64,000 nt of DNA from JACPLA01 sp964602055 (lineage in GTDB: Bacteria; Bacteroidota; Ignavibacteria; UBA10030), in contig CAZRPU010000004.1 of assembly GCA_964602055.1 (NCBI GenBank), positions 1 through 64,000 of the forward strand, written 5' to 3'. The notes below the pieces were generated by a model. It ran no database searches, was not told the origin of the DNA, and saw only the letters and a list, made by a program, of their open reading frames with translations. This document shows positions 44,005 through 52,974 of this stretch, in pieces. Positions within the stretch are counted from its first letter, which is position 1. The number at the start of each line of letters is the position of its first letter. The translations under genes were made by a program, and so were the position numbers.

Positions 44005-44785
44005 AGACCGTTATGCTCTTCACCACCGCTCCACTCTCTCTGAACTTCCGGATTTCCTCTCTGCTCAGATATTCCGATAAAGCTTCGTCCGGCAGGTCAA
44101 TCGATCGCTCTTTTCGGACTGTGACCCCGGTAAATCCTGCATCCCGGATTCTGTCGAGATATTCATCCATTTTCACCGCTCCGGCGACGCATCCTGCGAT
44201 CATGGCCGCAGCATTCCGAATGGCAGGGGGCAGTTCCGCCGTCAGCACGATATCGGAAATGCTGAAATGTCCTCCCTGTTTCAGGACGCGAAAGATTTCT
44301 GCAAATGCCGTACGCTTGTCCGGTACCAGATTCAGGACACAATTGCTGATGACAACGTCAACGCTTTCGCTTTCGACGGGGAGGGCTTCGATGTCCCCCA
44401 AGCGAAAATCGACATTGGCATAGCCCAGTTTGTGCTTGTTCTCGTTGGCGCGCCGAACCATTGCCTCCGTCATATCCACACCGATAACATATCCCGACGG
44501 CCCGGCAGCCCGGCGCGCGACAAAGACGTCGTTCCCGGCTCCCGAACCAAGATCGAGGACGACATTGCCTTCTTGAATACCTGCAATTTCCGTCGGAATG
44601 CCGCATCCCAGCCCAAGATCGGCTTCGGGAACATATCCGGCAAGGCCGGAATAATCATCCGCCATGATGCCGATTTCCTTCGTCTGACATCCGCATCCCG
44701 GGCCGCAGCACGGCGTATCCGCCTTGGTCGCAATATCCTGATATTTTTCTCTCACAAGTGATTTTACTTCATCGGCATTTCTCAT
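43988..44785 (-). CDS. arsM: Arsenite S-adenosylmethionine methyltransferase
   Basis: This 265-residue methyltransferase has the SAM motif LDLGSGAGND and conserved cysteines matching the three arsenic-binding ones of known ArsM: C61 (LGCGIP), C139 (SNCVLNLVPDK) and C189 (AGCVAGA), plus an N-terminal CC-x-x-x-C-x-C cluster (26-33). It turns arsenite to methylated forms, some of them volatile. The start at 44785 has a GGAGAA site; the longer frame reaches back into arsR sequence. It lies 22 bases after arsR. Confidence 0.95.
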   Translation of the reverse strand: MRNADEVKSLVREKYQDIATKADTPCCGPGCGCQTKEIGIMADDYSGLAGYVPEADLGLGCGIPTEIAGIQEGNVVLDLGSGAGNDVFVARRAAGPSGYVIGVDMTEAMVRRANENKHKLGYANVDFRLGDIEALPVESESVDVVISNCVLNLVPDKRTAFAEIFRVLKQGGHFSISDIVLTAELPPAIRNAAAMIAGCVAGAVKMDEYLDRIRDAGFTGVTVRKERSIDLPDEALSEYLSREEIRKFRESGAVVKSITVYGTKG

Positions 44786-44807
44786 GTTGTTCTCCGAATA
44801 GAAAACG

Positions 44808-45140
44808 CTAACAGCATTGGTCGTGATTGTTTTTGATTTCCTCCAGGAACCCTTCAAACAGACCTCGGGCAGATTCCAGGTTCTTCCAATCGATGCAATA
44901 GCATGATGTGAGGCCATCGATCGTTCCCTTGATGATTCCGGCCGCTTTGAGTTCCTTCAGGTGCTGCGAGACTGTTGCCTGTGCGAGGGGAAGTCCATCG
45001 ACAATTTCTCCACACACGCATTCATTCCGCTTCGAGAGAATTCTCAGAATGGCAATCCTCGCAGGATGAGAAAGCGCCTTGGCTATCCTTGCGGCCTGAA
45101 TTTCGTTCTTGCGGAAAAGATGACTCTTGCTCCTCGCCAT
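44808..45140 (-). CDS. arsR: ArsR/SmtB-family arsenic-responsive repressor
   Basis: This 110-residue winged-helix repressor has an ECVCGEIVDGLP segment near the DNA-binding helix with the two cysteines typical of arsenic sensing and a final NHDQCC with two more. The recognition helix is ATVSQHLKELKAAGI. It would leave its operator when arsenite is bound. A good AGGAG site and a perfect palindrome are just upstream, so it represses its own operon. Confidence 0.94.
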   Translation of the reverse strand: MARSKSHLFRKNEIQAARIAKALSHPARIAILRILSKRNECVCGEIVDGLPLAQATVSQHLKELKAAGIIKGTIDGLTSCYCIDWKNLESARGLFEGFLEEIKNNHDQCC

Positions 45141-45153
45141 GGCTCCTGTCTTC

Positions 45154-45173
45154 TTATCGTATAATTACGATAA
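45154..45173. promoter_or_regulatory. ArsR operator (8-4-8 inverted repeat)
   Basis: TTATCGTA and TACGATAA form perfect 8-base arms around a 4-base TAAT spacer. The site is 14 bases from the arsR start and covers the 3' end of the -10 element at 45172-45177. The size and place fit an ArsR-family operator that blocks its own promoter. Confidence 0.8.
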
Positions 45174-45200
45174 TATACGCCGGAAAGTTGCTTCGCGCAA
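45172..45200 (-). promoter_or_regulatory. Candidate ars operon promoter
   Basis: On the minus strand TTGCGC (45200-45195) is followed after 17 bases by TATATT (45177-45172). It lies in the 68-base gap between arsR and the end of the amidase gene and overlaps the operator by 2 bases. Match by eye. Confidence 0.5.
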
Positions 45201-45208
45201 GGAGAAAT

Positions 45209-47041
45209 CTACTTGACCGGGGCAGGACCGGATGCTGCAGATTTAACGAAATTTTCAAGTCCCTCGGCGATTTTTTCCGCAATACGCCTTCGGAAGCTGT
45301 CGTCGATGAGCTTCATTTCGTCTTCCGGATTGGAAAGAAAGGCCGTTTCAACAAGTACATTGGGGAGTTGCGTCGGGGCATTCAGGGTGAAATTGAAGCT
45401 CCCCACCACGCCGAACTGTTCGAACCCCAGCTCGAGCAATTTTGCATAGACCATGCTCGCAAGCGGCTTGAATCCTTCGTAACGGTAAAACGTTGCCGTG
45501 CCTTTGACGCGTTCGGGATCGGTGGTAAACCCGACTGAATTGCAGTGGATGCTCACGAGGAGGCGCGCATTCGACGTAAGAATTTTTTCCGTGCGGTCGC
45601 TCATGCTCCAGCCCGTTGAATCGTCTCTCGTCATCAGACATGTTGCCCCCTTTTGTGCAAGAACCTGGGCAAGGTGACGGGCAAGCGCAAGCGTCACATC
45701 CATCTCACGCGTTCCCGTTGCTCCGATCGCTCCGAGATTCTCCCCGCCATGCCCGGCATCGACAACCACCGTCATACCCTTCAGGACAGAATCAGGGCCT
45801 GTCACAACGGGCGGGCGGCGAACACGGACTCGAAGGCTCGATCCGTTTTCATATCCGACATCGTATCCCCAATGAAAGGGCGTGGTGAGCCTGATGGTGA
45901 GGCGATAATGAGCGGCACCGACCTGATCCCAGGAAACGCTTTGAATGCCGGCCGCGGAAAGATGTTCTGTAATCCAGTTGGTATTCGATGTTGCTCCATA
46001 CAAGTCGACGGTCACAGCAGCCGGATTGATTTGCTGGTCGCTCGTGTACGGGAGTTTCTGCGAAAGAGAAACCGTCACGACATCTTCCCGATCGCCCCCG
46101 GCAACACTGATAGAGCCCACAAGGGACTGCGGAAGCGGTGCTTCTCTGGGAAGGAGAGTGGCAAATTCCTCCGGCAGCCATGCTTCCATCGATTCGGTGA
46201 GCCTGACTCTGTACTGCCGCCCCATCTTGCCGGTCACGACCAGGCGAACACCCGGCTGGAGATACCCCAGTTTTGCTCCTCCGAGACGATCGGTTCCGAG
46301 GCCTGCATTGAGAAACGGACGCCGGCCAATGAGCTCGACCGCACGGGGGAAGTCCCCGGGAATGATGGTTATTTTCCCCCGAGCCGCGGCCCGCTCGCTG
46401 CTCCAGAAACTCTTCCGGAGTTTGAAAGTCACTTCGCTGTTGCTGGCCTCATCTTGTTCCTTTACAATGTAGCGGCCGACATAGACCCCTTCAAAACCGC
46501 CTGCTTCTTTCGGCTGCAACTCTCTCATTGGAATTCCGGATTCTACTCCGTCGATGCCAAAAGTGGCCTCATAGCCCGGGCTTCCCTTGAATCGCACTTC
46601 GATCACATCACCCGATCGCAGCCAGAGATCCTCCGAAGGCTCCATCATAGCAGACTCAATGGTCAACGTATCCCGCGGGGCGTTCTTTGCAGGCTCGCTT
46701 CTCACAAGCACGAACGCCCTTGACAGGGAATCTCCTGCCGGGCCGACGACGCGAATATCCACGGGATTGGGGCCGCTTTTCACCGAGAGAATTCCGACAA
46801 AAGCGCCGCTGGGATAGACCCTGACTTCCGTTCCATTGACGAAAGCTTTCGCCAGGGGGTCGGTGTTTCCCGCAAAACGATGACGGCTTGCTGGCGTGAC
46901 AATGGTGTCGCTCTCAGGATAGATCACATTGAGGAAAAGGGAATCACTGCGGGGCAAACCCTTGAGGCTGTCGAGCGGGGGTTGACCCTGGCCGTGCAAG
47001 ATACCGATGAAGAGGAAAAAGAGGGAGGATCGTATAATCAT
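45209..47041 (-). CDS. N-acetylmuramoyl-L-alanine amidase (Amidase_3), secreted
   Basis: This 610-residue protein has a signal peptide (1-20). Residues 30-400 are beta-rich repeats likely to bind the wall, and the C-terminal 200 residues are the zinc amidase: VVDAGHGG (first His), GTREMDVTLAL (Glu), SIHCNS (second His) and VETAFLSN (catalytic Glu). It cuts the amide bond between MurNAc and L-Ala. It sits between the arg and ars operons on the same strand, after a hairpin that ends the arg transcript, so it may have its own promoter in the 79-base gap. Confidence 0.92.
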   Translation of the reverse strand: MIIRSSLFFLFIGILHGQGQPPLDSLKGLPRSDSLFLNVIYPESDTIVTPASRHRFAGNTDPLAKAFVNGTEVRVYPSGAFVGILSVKSGPNPVDIRVVGPAGDSLSRAFVLVRSEPAKNAPRDTLTIESAMMEPSEDLWLRSGDVIEVRFKGSPGYEATFGIDGVESGIPMRELQPKEAGGFEGVYVGRYIVKEQDEASNSEVTFKLRKSFWSSERAAARGKITIIPGDFPRAVELIGRRPFLNAGLGTDRLGGAKLGYLQPGVRLVVTGKMGRQYRVRLTESMEAWLPEEFATLLPREAPLPQSLVGSISVAGGDREDVVTVSLSQKLPYTSDQQINPAAVTVDLYGATSNTNWITEHLSAAGIQSVSWDQVGAAHYRLTIRLTTPFHWGYDVGYENGSSLRVRVRRPPVVTGPDSVLKGMTVVVDAGHGGENLGAIGATGTREMDVTLALARHLAQVLAQKGATCLMTRDDSTGWSMSDRTEKILTSNARLLVSIHCNSVGFTTDPERVKGTATFYRYEGFKPLASMVYAKLLELGFEQFGVVGSFNFTLNAPTQLPNVLVETAFLSNPEDEMKLIDDSFRRRIAEKIAEGLENFVKSAASGPAPVK

Positions 47042-47085
47042 GGTACTGCAAAGAGGAGAGAAAAGAGGAAAAATACAACAGGAAA

Positions 47086-47107
47086 GCCGGTCCGCAGAGG
47101 GACCGGC
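47086..47107 (-). terminator. Probable terminator of the arg operon
   Basis: GCCGGTCC and GGACCGGC form a perfect 8-base stem around a 6-base loop in the gap after argG (stop at 47121). On the minus strand it is followed by TTTCCTG, an imperfect T run, so termination may be partial and allow some read-through into the amidase gene. Confidence 0.6.
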
Positions 47108-47120
47108 ATCCGTCGTTCTT

Positions 47121-48362
47121 TCAGCGTTTTGATTTCCTGGCCAGTCTTCTCTTTTTCGCGAAACCGTTCCGATTTACCCGATAGAAGGTCTTGATCGGCA
47201 GGCTGAAGATTTTGATGAACCCTTCGCTTGCCTTGTGGTCAAATTTGTCTTCTACGGTATATGTTGCAAGCGAGGTATCATACAGCGAATTAGGCGATGT
47301 TCGGCCTGCGATGTCGACGTTTCCTTTGTAGAGGCGGAGTTTGACGAGTCCATTGACGACTTTTTGAGTCTCGTGAATAAAGGCGTCGAACGCGGATCGA
47401 AGCGGGGTAAACCATAACCCGTTGTAGATCAGCGTTGCGTAATCGTGCGCCATCTTTGCCTTACGGTGAGCCACTTCTTTGTCGAGGGTGAGCCGTTCCA
47501 ATTCGCGGTGGGCAAAGTGGAGAATCACGGCCGCGGGAGCTTCGTAGACCTCGCGCGACTTGATTCCCACAAGCCGGTTTTCCACCAGATCGAGTCTTCC
47601 GATTCCATTCGCTCCCCCAATCTCATTGAGAGAATCGATAAGATCGAACCCCTTCATCGGTTTTCCGTTCAGCGCACGGGGGACTCCCTCTTTGAATTCA
47701 ATGGTCACCGAGGTCGGCTTATCGGGCGCTTCCTGCGGCGATACTGTCCTTTGATAGGCGTCTGCAGGCGGCTCAGCCATCGGATCTTCGAGAATGCCGC
47801 ATTCGATGCTCGTCCCCCAAACATTTTCATCGATCGAATACGGAGAGGCCTTCGTCGCCGCTACCGGAATTCCATGAGTTTCACAATAGGCAATTTCTTC
47901 CTCGCGTGATTTGAATTCCCATTCCCGAAGCGGTGCAATGACATTCAGATCGGGCGCAAGAGCCGCAATTGCCGCTTCAAAACGCACCTGATCGTTCCCT
48001 TTGCCCGTGCACCCGTGGGCGATCGCAGTGCAGCGTTCCCGCCGGGCAACATCGACGAGCGCCTTGGCAATCAAGGGCCGCCCGATGGACGTTGCCATGG
48101 GATATGTGTGTTCATACAACGCTCCTGCCTTCAGGGATGGAAACAAATACTCTTCGACAAATTCATCGCGCAAATCCTGGATATAGACCTTTTTCGCTCC
48201 TGTCTTGTACGCTTTTTCCGCAAGCCCCGTCAATTCTTTCTTCTGCCCCAGGTTCGCCGTCACGGCAATAACCTCGGCATTGTATCGCTCCTGGAGCCAC
48301 TTGACGATCACCGAAGTGTCCAACCCTCCGGAATATGCCACCACTATTTTTTGTTTTTTCAC
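47121..48362 (-). CDS. argG: Argininosuccinate synthase
   Basis: This 413-residue enzyme joins citrulline and aspartate using ATP. The ATP-binding motif AYSGGLDTS is at about residues 8-16, with GCTGKGNDQVRFE and GRLDLVENRLVGIKSRE downstream. GTG 48362 is chosen because an AAAGGA site lies 8 bases upstream and typical ArgG proteins start just there; ATG 48386 would add 8 residues and lacks a ribosome site. It lies 31 bases after argR in the arg operon. Confidence 0.96.
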   Translation of the reverse strand: MKKQKIVVAYSGGLDTSVIVKWLQERYNAEVIAVTANLGQKKELTGLAEKAYKTGAKKVYIQDLRDEFVEEYLFPSLKAGALYEHTYPMATSIGRPLIAKALVDVARRERCTAIAHGCTGKGNDQVRFEAAIAALAPDLNVIAPLREWEFKSREEEIAYCETHGIPVAATKASPYSIDENVWGTSIECGILEDPMAEPPADAYQRTVSPQEAPDKPTSVTIEFKEGVPRALNGKPMKGFDLIDSLNEIGGANGIGRLDLVENRLVGIKSREVYEAPAAVILHFAHRELERLTLDKEVAHRKAKMAHDYATLIYNGLWFTPLRSAFDAFIHETQKVVNGLVKLRLYKGNVDIAGRTSPNSLYDTSLATYTVEDKFDHKASEGFIKIFSLPIKTFYRVNRNGFAKKRRLARKSKR

Positions 48363-48393
48363 TGCTTTGTTCCTTTGATAATCCATTCGTTGT

Positions 48394-48852
48394 TTAGGCC
48401 ACTTTCTTTTCCCTCGACATGAGCGAGCGCAGCGCTTTGATGATTTCCGGAATTTTTCTCGACGATGTCGGCGAGACGAAGATGGTGTTGTCTCCACCCA
48501 ATGTTCCCAGAATGGCGGGGTGATGGAGGCCGTCGATGATTTCTGCAACGCCCTGCGCTCGGCCGGGGAGCGTTCGTATCACAATGAGCGCCTCGTTGTG
48601 ATCGATATCCTCAATTTCCAGGCCGACAAACGACTTCAGCCGCTGCTCCTCGCTTTCGGCATGGAGCACATAGCGGGCCCCGCTGCTTGCATTGACCCGT
48701 CCGATGCCCAGTTCCTTGAGATCCCGCGACAGCGTTGCCTGCGTAACGCGGTGGCCGGCCTTTCGTAGCTCTTTGCAGAGTTCGACCTGTGTTCCGATCT
48801 GTTGATGCAGAATAATATGCTTCAGGGCGATCTGGCGTGCCTGTTTTGTCAT
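48394..48852 (-). CDS. argR: Arginine repressor
   Basis: This 152-residue regulator has an N-terminal winged helix (RVTQATLSRDLKELGI) and a C-terminal arginine-binding trimer domain with GTLGGDNTIFV. It binds ARG boxes when arginine is high. It is encoded inside the operon whose promoter carries two such boxes, so control should be autoregulatory. It overlaps argF by 4 bases. Confidence 0.95.
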   Translation of the reverse strand: MTKQARQIALKHIILHQQIGTQVELCKELRKAGHRVTQATLSRDLKELGIGRVNASSGARYVLHAESEEQRLKSFVGLEIEDIDHNEALIVIRTLPGRAQGVAEIIDGLHHPAILGTLGGDNTIFVSPTSSRKIPEIIKALRSLMSREKKVA

Positions 48853-49802
48853 GGTGACACCTTTTCGGCTGTTGTGCGCAAGTCCCGGCGAAGCGTGCCG
48901 GAACCGTCCAGAAGAGCGGTCAGAATTGCTTTTTGAACATGAAGCCGGTTTTCTGCCTCATCGAAAACAACCGACTGCGGGCCCTCGAGAACCTCTTCGG
49001 TGATCTCTTCCCCCCTGTGGGCCGGAAGACAGTGCAGCACAAGGCAATCCTGCTTTGCTTTCTTGAGGAGCCGGCTGTTGATCTGATAACCGGCAAAGTC
49101 TTTCCGGCGTTTCTCCGATTCCTGCTCCTGACCCATGCTGGTCCAAACATCCGTATAGAGAACGTCCGCACCTTCTGCTGCTTCCGCAGGATCTTGTACG
49201 ATATCAATTGTGCTGATCCCTGTTTCCTTTGCCCTCCGAACCACCTGCGGATTCGGATGATATCCTTCGGGTGATGCAAGGACAAAGTTCAGGGGATAGA
49301 TTGAAGCTGCCTCCAACCACGAATGGACCATGTTATTGCCGTCCCCGATAAACGCTATCTTGATTCCGGGCTTGAGCGATCCATGCTGACGAAGCGTATA
49401 CAGGTCCGCCAATACCTGGCAGGGATGAGAGAGATCGGTCAGCGCATTGACCACCGGCACTGCTGCATGCGTTGCGAGCCCGCTCAGGACCTCATGATCG
49501 AACAAACGGGCAACGATCGCTTTGCAATAGCGGGAGAGAAGCCTGGCAATATCCTGCACTGCCTCGCGCGAACCGATGCCAATTCCTTCCTGCGACAAGA
49601 CAACCGAGTGGCCTCCCAACTGGTGAATACCCACCTCAAAAGACACCCTCGTGCGCAGGGACGGCTTTTGGAAAATCAATGCAATCGACTGGCCCAGGAG
49701 CGGTTGAGCCGCTGCATCTTTTTTCAGGGTGTCCGTCAGAGTGAAAATGTTCTCCAGCTCGTCACGCGTGATGTCGAACAGCGTAAGAAAATCCCTCTTC
49801 AT
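48849..49802 (-). CDS. argF: Ornithine carbamoyltransferase
   Basis: This 317-residue enzyme makes citrulline from ornithine and carbamoyl phosphate. The carbamoyl-phosphate loop reads PSLRTRVSFE (Leu in place of the more common Thr of STRTR), and ornithine binding is shown by DVWTSMGQE and HCLPAHRGEE. This set marks a true ornithine enzyme rather than the N-acetyl- or N-succinylornithine types of many Bacteroidota. It overlaps argB by 4 bases. Confidence 0.95.
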   Translation of the reverse strand: MKRDFLTLFDITRDELENIFTLTDTLKKDAAAQPLLGQSIALIFQKPSLRTRVSFEVGIHQLGGHSVVLSQEGIGIGSREAVQDIARLLSRYCKAIVARLFDHEVLSGLATHAAVPVVNALTDLSHPCQVLADLYTLRQHGSLKPGIKIAFIGDGNNMVHSWLEAASIYPLNFVLASPEGYHPNPQVVRRAKETGISTIDIVQDPAEAAEGADVLYTDVWTSMGQEQESEKRRKDFAGYQINSRLLKKAKQDCLVLHCLPAHRGEEITEEVLEGPQSVVFDEAENRLHVQKAILTALLDGSGTLRRDLRTTAEKVSP

Positions 49803-50689
49803 TTCACTCCTTCCCGCACCACGGAGTCTTCATCGTGAATCATTTGGGTTCCTATCCCCTCGTCGGTAAAAATCTCCAGGAGAAGAGAATGTTTTACCCG
49901 GCCATCGACAATATGAACCTTGCGCACACCCGCATCGAGGGTTGTAAATGCAGATTGAATTTTCGGAATCATCCCCCCGAAAATAACGCCCTGTTCCATC
50001 ATCGTTTCCGCTTCCCGCTTCGTTAAAGTCGAAATTCTGTTTCCGCCTGCAAGAATTCCCTCGACATCGCTCAGGTAGACGAGTTTTTCTGCTTTGAGCG
50101 CCATGGCGACGGCGGCGGCGGCGAGGTCGGCATTAATATTCAGCAGTTCGCTTTCTTCGCCGACGCCCACGGGGGCGATCACCGGCATCATGCCGTTCTG
50201 GAGCAGGAGTTGCAGGAACGTCACATTCACCGACACAACCGATCCCACGCGGCCCAGATCTGTTCCATTGGACGATTGCCGGCGCGCCTTGAGCAGCGAG
50301 TTGTCCACGCCGCAGAGTCCAATGGCATTGCCGCCGTTGGTGTTGATCAGCTTCACGATTTCCTTGTTGATCGATCCCGCCAGAACCATCAGTACAACAT
50401 CCATCATACGCTCATCGGTGTAGCGCTGTCCGTTGACAAACTGTGTCTCGATGCCGAGCGCTCCGGCCGTGTTGGTGATGCGCTTCCCCCCGCCATGGAC
50501 AATAACAATGTTGATACCGATCTTCCGAAGGATGGTGACGTCCTTGGCGAACGTTTGCTGAAGCTGGAGCTCTGTCATAGCGGCTCCCCCGTACTTAATG
50601 ACAAACGTCTTTCCCTCGTACGTCTGGATGTACGGGAGCGCTTCGATGAGCACTTCTTCTTTCGTGTTATAATCAATCATTCGTTTCAT
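49799..50689 (-). CDS. argB: Acetylglutamate kinase
   Basis: This 296-residue amino-acid kinase has the phosphate loop VIKYGGAAM, IVHGGGKRI, FVNGQRYTD and a C-terminal GGMIPK. It phosphorylates N-acetylglutamate, the second step. The N-terminal helix (MKRMIDYNTKEEVLIEALPYI) resembles the extension of arginine-inhibited hexameric kinases, so feedback inhibition is possible. Its ATG shares one base with the argJ stop (TGATG). Confidence 0.96.
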   Translation of the reverse strand: MKRMIDYNTKEEVLIEALPYIQTYEGKTFVIKYGGAAMTELQLQQTFAKDVTILRKIGINIVIVHGGGKRITNTAGALGIETQFVNGQRYTDERMMDVVLMVLAGSINKEIVKLINTNGGNAIGLCGVDNSLLKARRQSSNGTDLGRVGSVVSVNVTFLQLLLQNGMMPVIAPVGVGEESELLNINADLAAAAVAMALKAEKLVYLSDVEGILAGGNRISTLTKREAETMMEQGVIFGGMIPKIQSAFTTLDAGVRKVHIVDGRVKHSLLLEIFTDEGIGTQMIHDEDSVVREGVK

Positions 50690-51909
50690 CAGGACCTGTA
50701 GCTTGCATTAATATGCACATACTCTTTTGTCAAATCGCATGTCCAGAAACGCACCTGCTGAGAACCTCGGTTCAGGTCGATAACGATCAGTACGTGATCC
50801 TTCGCCAGGACTGCTTTTGCTTTTTCTTCATTGAGCACAATGTGATAGTGCTTGTTGAGGACAGGCACGTCGTCGAATTGAATCTCCACCTGTTCAGGGT
50901 CGAATTCGATTCCCGCATAACCCACAGCTGCCATGATCCGTCCCCAGTTGGCGTCGCAGCCATGAATCGCTGTCTTGACCAGATTGGAGTTTGCAACAGA
51001 ACGGGCGGCGGTTTCTGCTTCTTCTTCAGTGCGCCCGCCCTTGACACAGATTTCTATCAGTTTCGTGGCACCTTCGCCGTCACGGGCTATCATTTTGGCG
51101 AGTTTCACGAGGACGTATTCAAGCGCGGCAGAAAAGAGCTGGAATTCCTCTGAATGCTCTCCGAATGGCTGGTTTTGCGCCTGGCCGTTTGCCAGAAGGA
51201 GAACCATATCGTTCGTGCTCATATCGCCATCAACGGTAATACGGTTGAAAGAGTGCTGGTTCGCCCGGGAAAGCGCCTTTTGGAGCAGCGGAGCAGGACA
51301 GTTGATATCCGTCGTAATGAAGCCAAGCATGGTTGCCATATGGGGCGCGATCATCCCCGATCCTTTTGCCATGCCGCCGATCGTCACCGTGGAAGCCCCC
51401 AGGGTAAACCGCACTGCTGCCTCTTTTTGAAAGGTGTCCGTCGTCATGATGGCTTCAGCCGCGTCCTTCGATCCTTCGACACTCAGCTGCGATGAAAGCT
51501 GCTGGATGCCCGCCGAGAGTTTTTCCATGGGTAGATATTGGCCGATAACGCCCGTGGATGATATCATCACCTGATCTGCAGGAATCTTGAGAGCTGTTGC
51601 GGTCAAACGCACCATTTCCCAGGCATCGTTGAGTCCCCGTTCCCCTGTGCAGGCATTGGCGTTGCCGCTGTTCACGACCACGGCCGAGCACGTTTTTGAT
51701 TGTTTGAGGTGGATCTTGTCCACCAGAATCGGCGCGGCCTGGGTTTTGTTCAGCGTAAAAACCCCTGCGACGGTTGCAGGTGTCTGAGAGAAGATCATCC
51801 CCAGGTCCTTCTTCATTTTCCTGATACCGCAATAGAGCCCGCCTGCAAGGAAACCCGTCGGCGCCGTGACTCCGCCCTGGCATTCGCTGACCGGCACGTT
51901 GTGCTTCAT
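50689..51909 (-). CDS. argJ: Glutamate N-acetyltransferase/ornithine acetyltransferase
   Basis: This 406-residue ArgJ has KGSGMIAPHMATMLGF, in which the Thr of ATML is the autocleavage nucleophile that splits the protein into alpha and beta chains. It recycles the acetyl group from acetylornithine to glutamate and may also make N-acetylglutamate. No separate argA or argE was seen in the window, which fits a cyclic pathway. It overlaps argC by 4 bases and shares one base with the argB start. Confidence 0.95.
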   Translation of the reverse strand: MKHNVPVSECQGGVTAPTGFLAGGLYCGIRKMKKDLGMIFSQTPATVAGVFTLNKTQAAPILVDKIHLKQSKTCSAVVVNSGNANACTGERGLNDAWEMVRLTATALKIPADQVMISSTGVIGQYLPMEKLSAGIQQLSSQLSVEGSKDAAEAIMTTDTFQKEAAVRFTLGASTVTIGGMAKGSGMIAPHMATMLGFITTDINCPAPLLQKALSRANQHSFNRITVDGDMSTNDMVLLLANGQAQNQPFGEHSEEFQLFSAALEYVLVKLAKMIARDGEGATKLIEICVKGGRTEEEAETAARSVANSNLVKTAIHGCDANWGRIMAAVGYAGIEFDPEQVEIQFDDVPVLNKHYHIVLNEEKAKAVLAKDHVLIVIDLNRGSQQVRFWTCDLTKEYVHINASYRS

Positions 51910-52931
51910 AACAGTCCCTCCGTTTCATTCAGTCCGAAAATCAGATTCATATTCTGTACGGCTTGTCCGGCGGCGCCCTTCAACAGATTGTCAATCACTG
52001 AAAAGAGGATCACCCGGCCGCTCCCGGGTTCCACTCGAAAACCGATGTCGATGAAATTCGTCGCTGCGACATTCTTGATTTCCGGAGGGAGGCCGGAAGA
52101 GATGCGTACAAACGGCTCATGAGCGAAAGCGCTCCGATAGGCGTCAAGAATGTCTTCCTCGGAGGCACCCTGTGTTGACAGAGCATAGATGGTTGTATAG
52201 ATCCCCCGTGTAATCGGAATAAGGTGGGGAACAAACGTGACGGCAATCGGCCTTCCCACGGCTCCTGTCAGTGCCTGGTTGATCTCAGGAATATGCTGGT
52301 GCGTCCCCGGTTTGTATGCCTTGACGGATTCGTTCACTTCGGTAAACGAGAGTTCGACCGTTCCACTGCGCCCGGCGCCCGATACACCGGACAGAGCGCT
52401 GACGATAATCCCATCATCGCGGATCAACCCTTTCTTCAGAAGCGGGGCGAGAGGCAGAATGGCACCGGTGGGATAGCAGCCGGGATTGGCAATAAACGAG
52501 GCGCTCCGGATTTCTTCGCGGTGAAGCTCAGGCAATCCGTACACTGCCTTCCCGAGCAGCCCGGAGGCCGTATGCGATCTTCGATAATATTGCTCATAGG
52601 TGACCCGATTGCTTAACCGAAAGTCCCCTCCCAGATCGATGATTCGTTTTCCTTTTTGGAGAAGTTCGGGCACCAGATGCATTGCTTCACCAGAAGGGAG
52701 GGCAACAAAGACGAGATCGCTCGTGCATGCTGCTTCGGGTGAGTACGAGGAGTAACTCAGGCTGGTTCTGGTTTCAAGCCAGGGATAGACTTCTGCGACG
52801 CGTTTTCCTGCGGAAGTATTGGCGAACAGCGATTCGATCTTGACGTGCGGATGGCGGAGCAGCAGGCGGGTCAGTTCAAGGCCCGAATAGCCCGAAGCAC
52901 CCACAATGGACACACGATACGGTTTGTTCAA
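51906..52931 (-). CDS. argC: N-acetyl-gamma-glutamyl-phosphate reductase
   Basis: This 341-residue enzyme has the NADP loop IVGASGYSGLEL (about 9-20), a catalytic Cys in ANPGCYPTGA and a PHLIPITRGI His motif. It starts with TTG 52931: an AGGAGG site is 11 bases upstream and no in-frame ATG precedes it. It is first in the operon, behind a short leader. A TTG start could limit the amount of the first protein. Confidence 0.95.
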   Translation of the reverse strand: MNKPYRVSIVGASGYSGLELTRLLLRHPHVKIESLFANTSAGKRVAEVYPWLETRTSLSYSSYSPEAACTSDLVFVALPSGEAMHLVPELLQKGKRIIDLGGDFRLSNRVTYEQYYRRSHTASGLLGKAVYGLPELHREEIRSASFIANPGCYPTGAILPLAPLLKKGLIRDDGIIVSALSGVSGAGRSGTVELSFTEVNESVKAYKPGTHQHIPEINQALTGAVGRPIAVTFVPHLIPITRGIYTTIYALSTQGASEEDILDAYRSAFAHEPFVRISSGLPPEIKNVAATNFIDIGFRVEPGSGRVILFSVIDNLLKGAAGQAVQNMNLIFGLNETEGLL

Positions 52932-52960
52932 CGACCCGGAAGCCTCCTCTGGTTCGGCGA

Positions 52961-52974
52961 TGCATAATTATACA
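52961..52974. promoter_or_regulatory. ARG box 1 (ArgR operator) over the argC -10
   Basis: TGCATAATTATACA fits the ARG box core TGnATnnnnATnCA in all fixed positions and covers the whole -10 hexamer of the minus-strand argC promoter. Confidence 0.85.

Noticed and set aside
45653..46723. 356-codon open frame on the plus strand
   Set aside because: It is antisense to the amidase gene, whose zinc motifs are complete; the translated sequence looks like a shadow frame.
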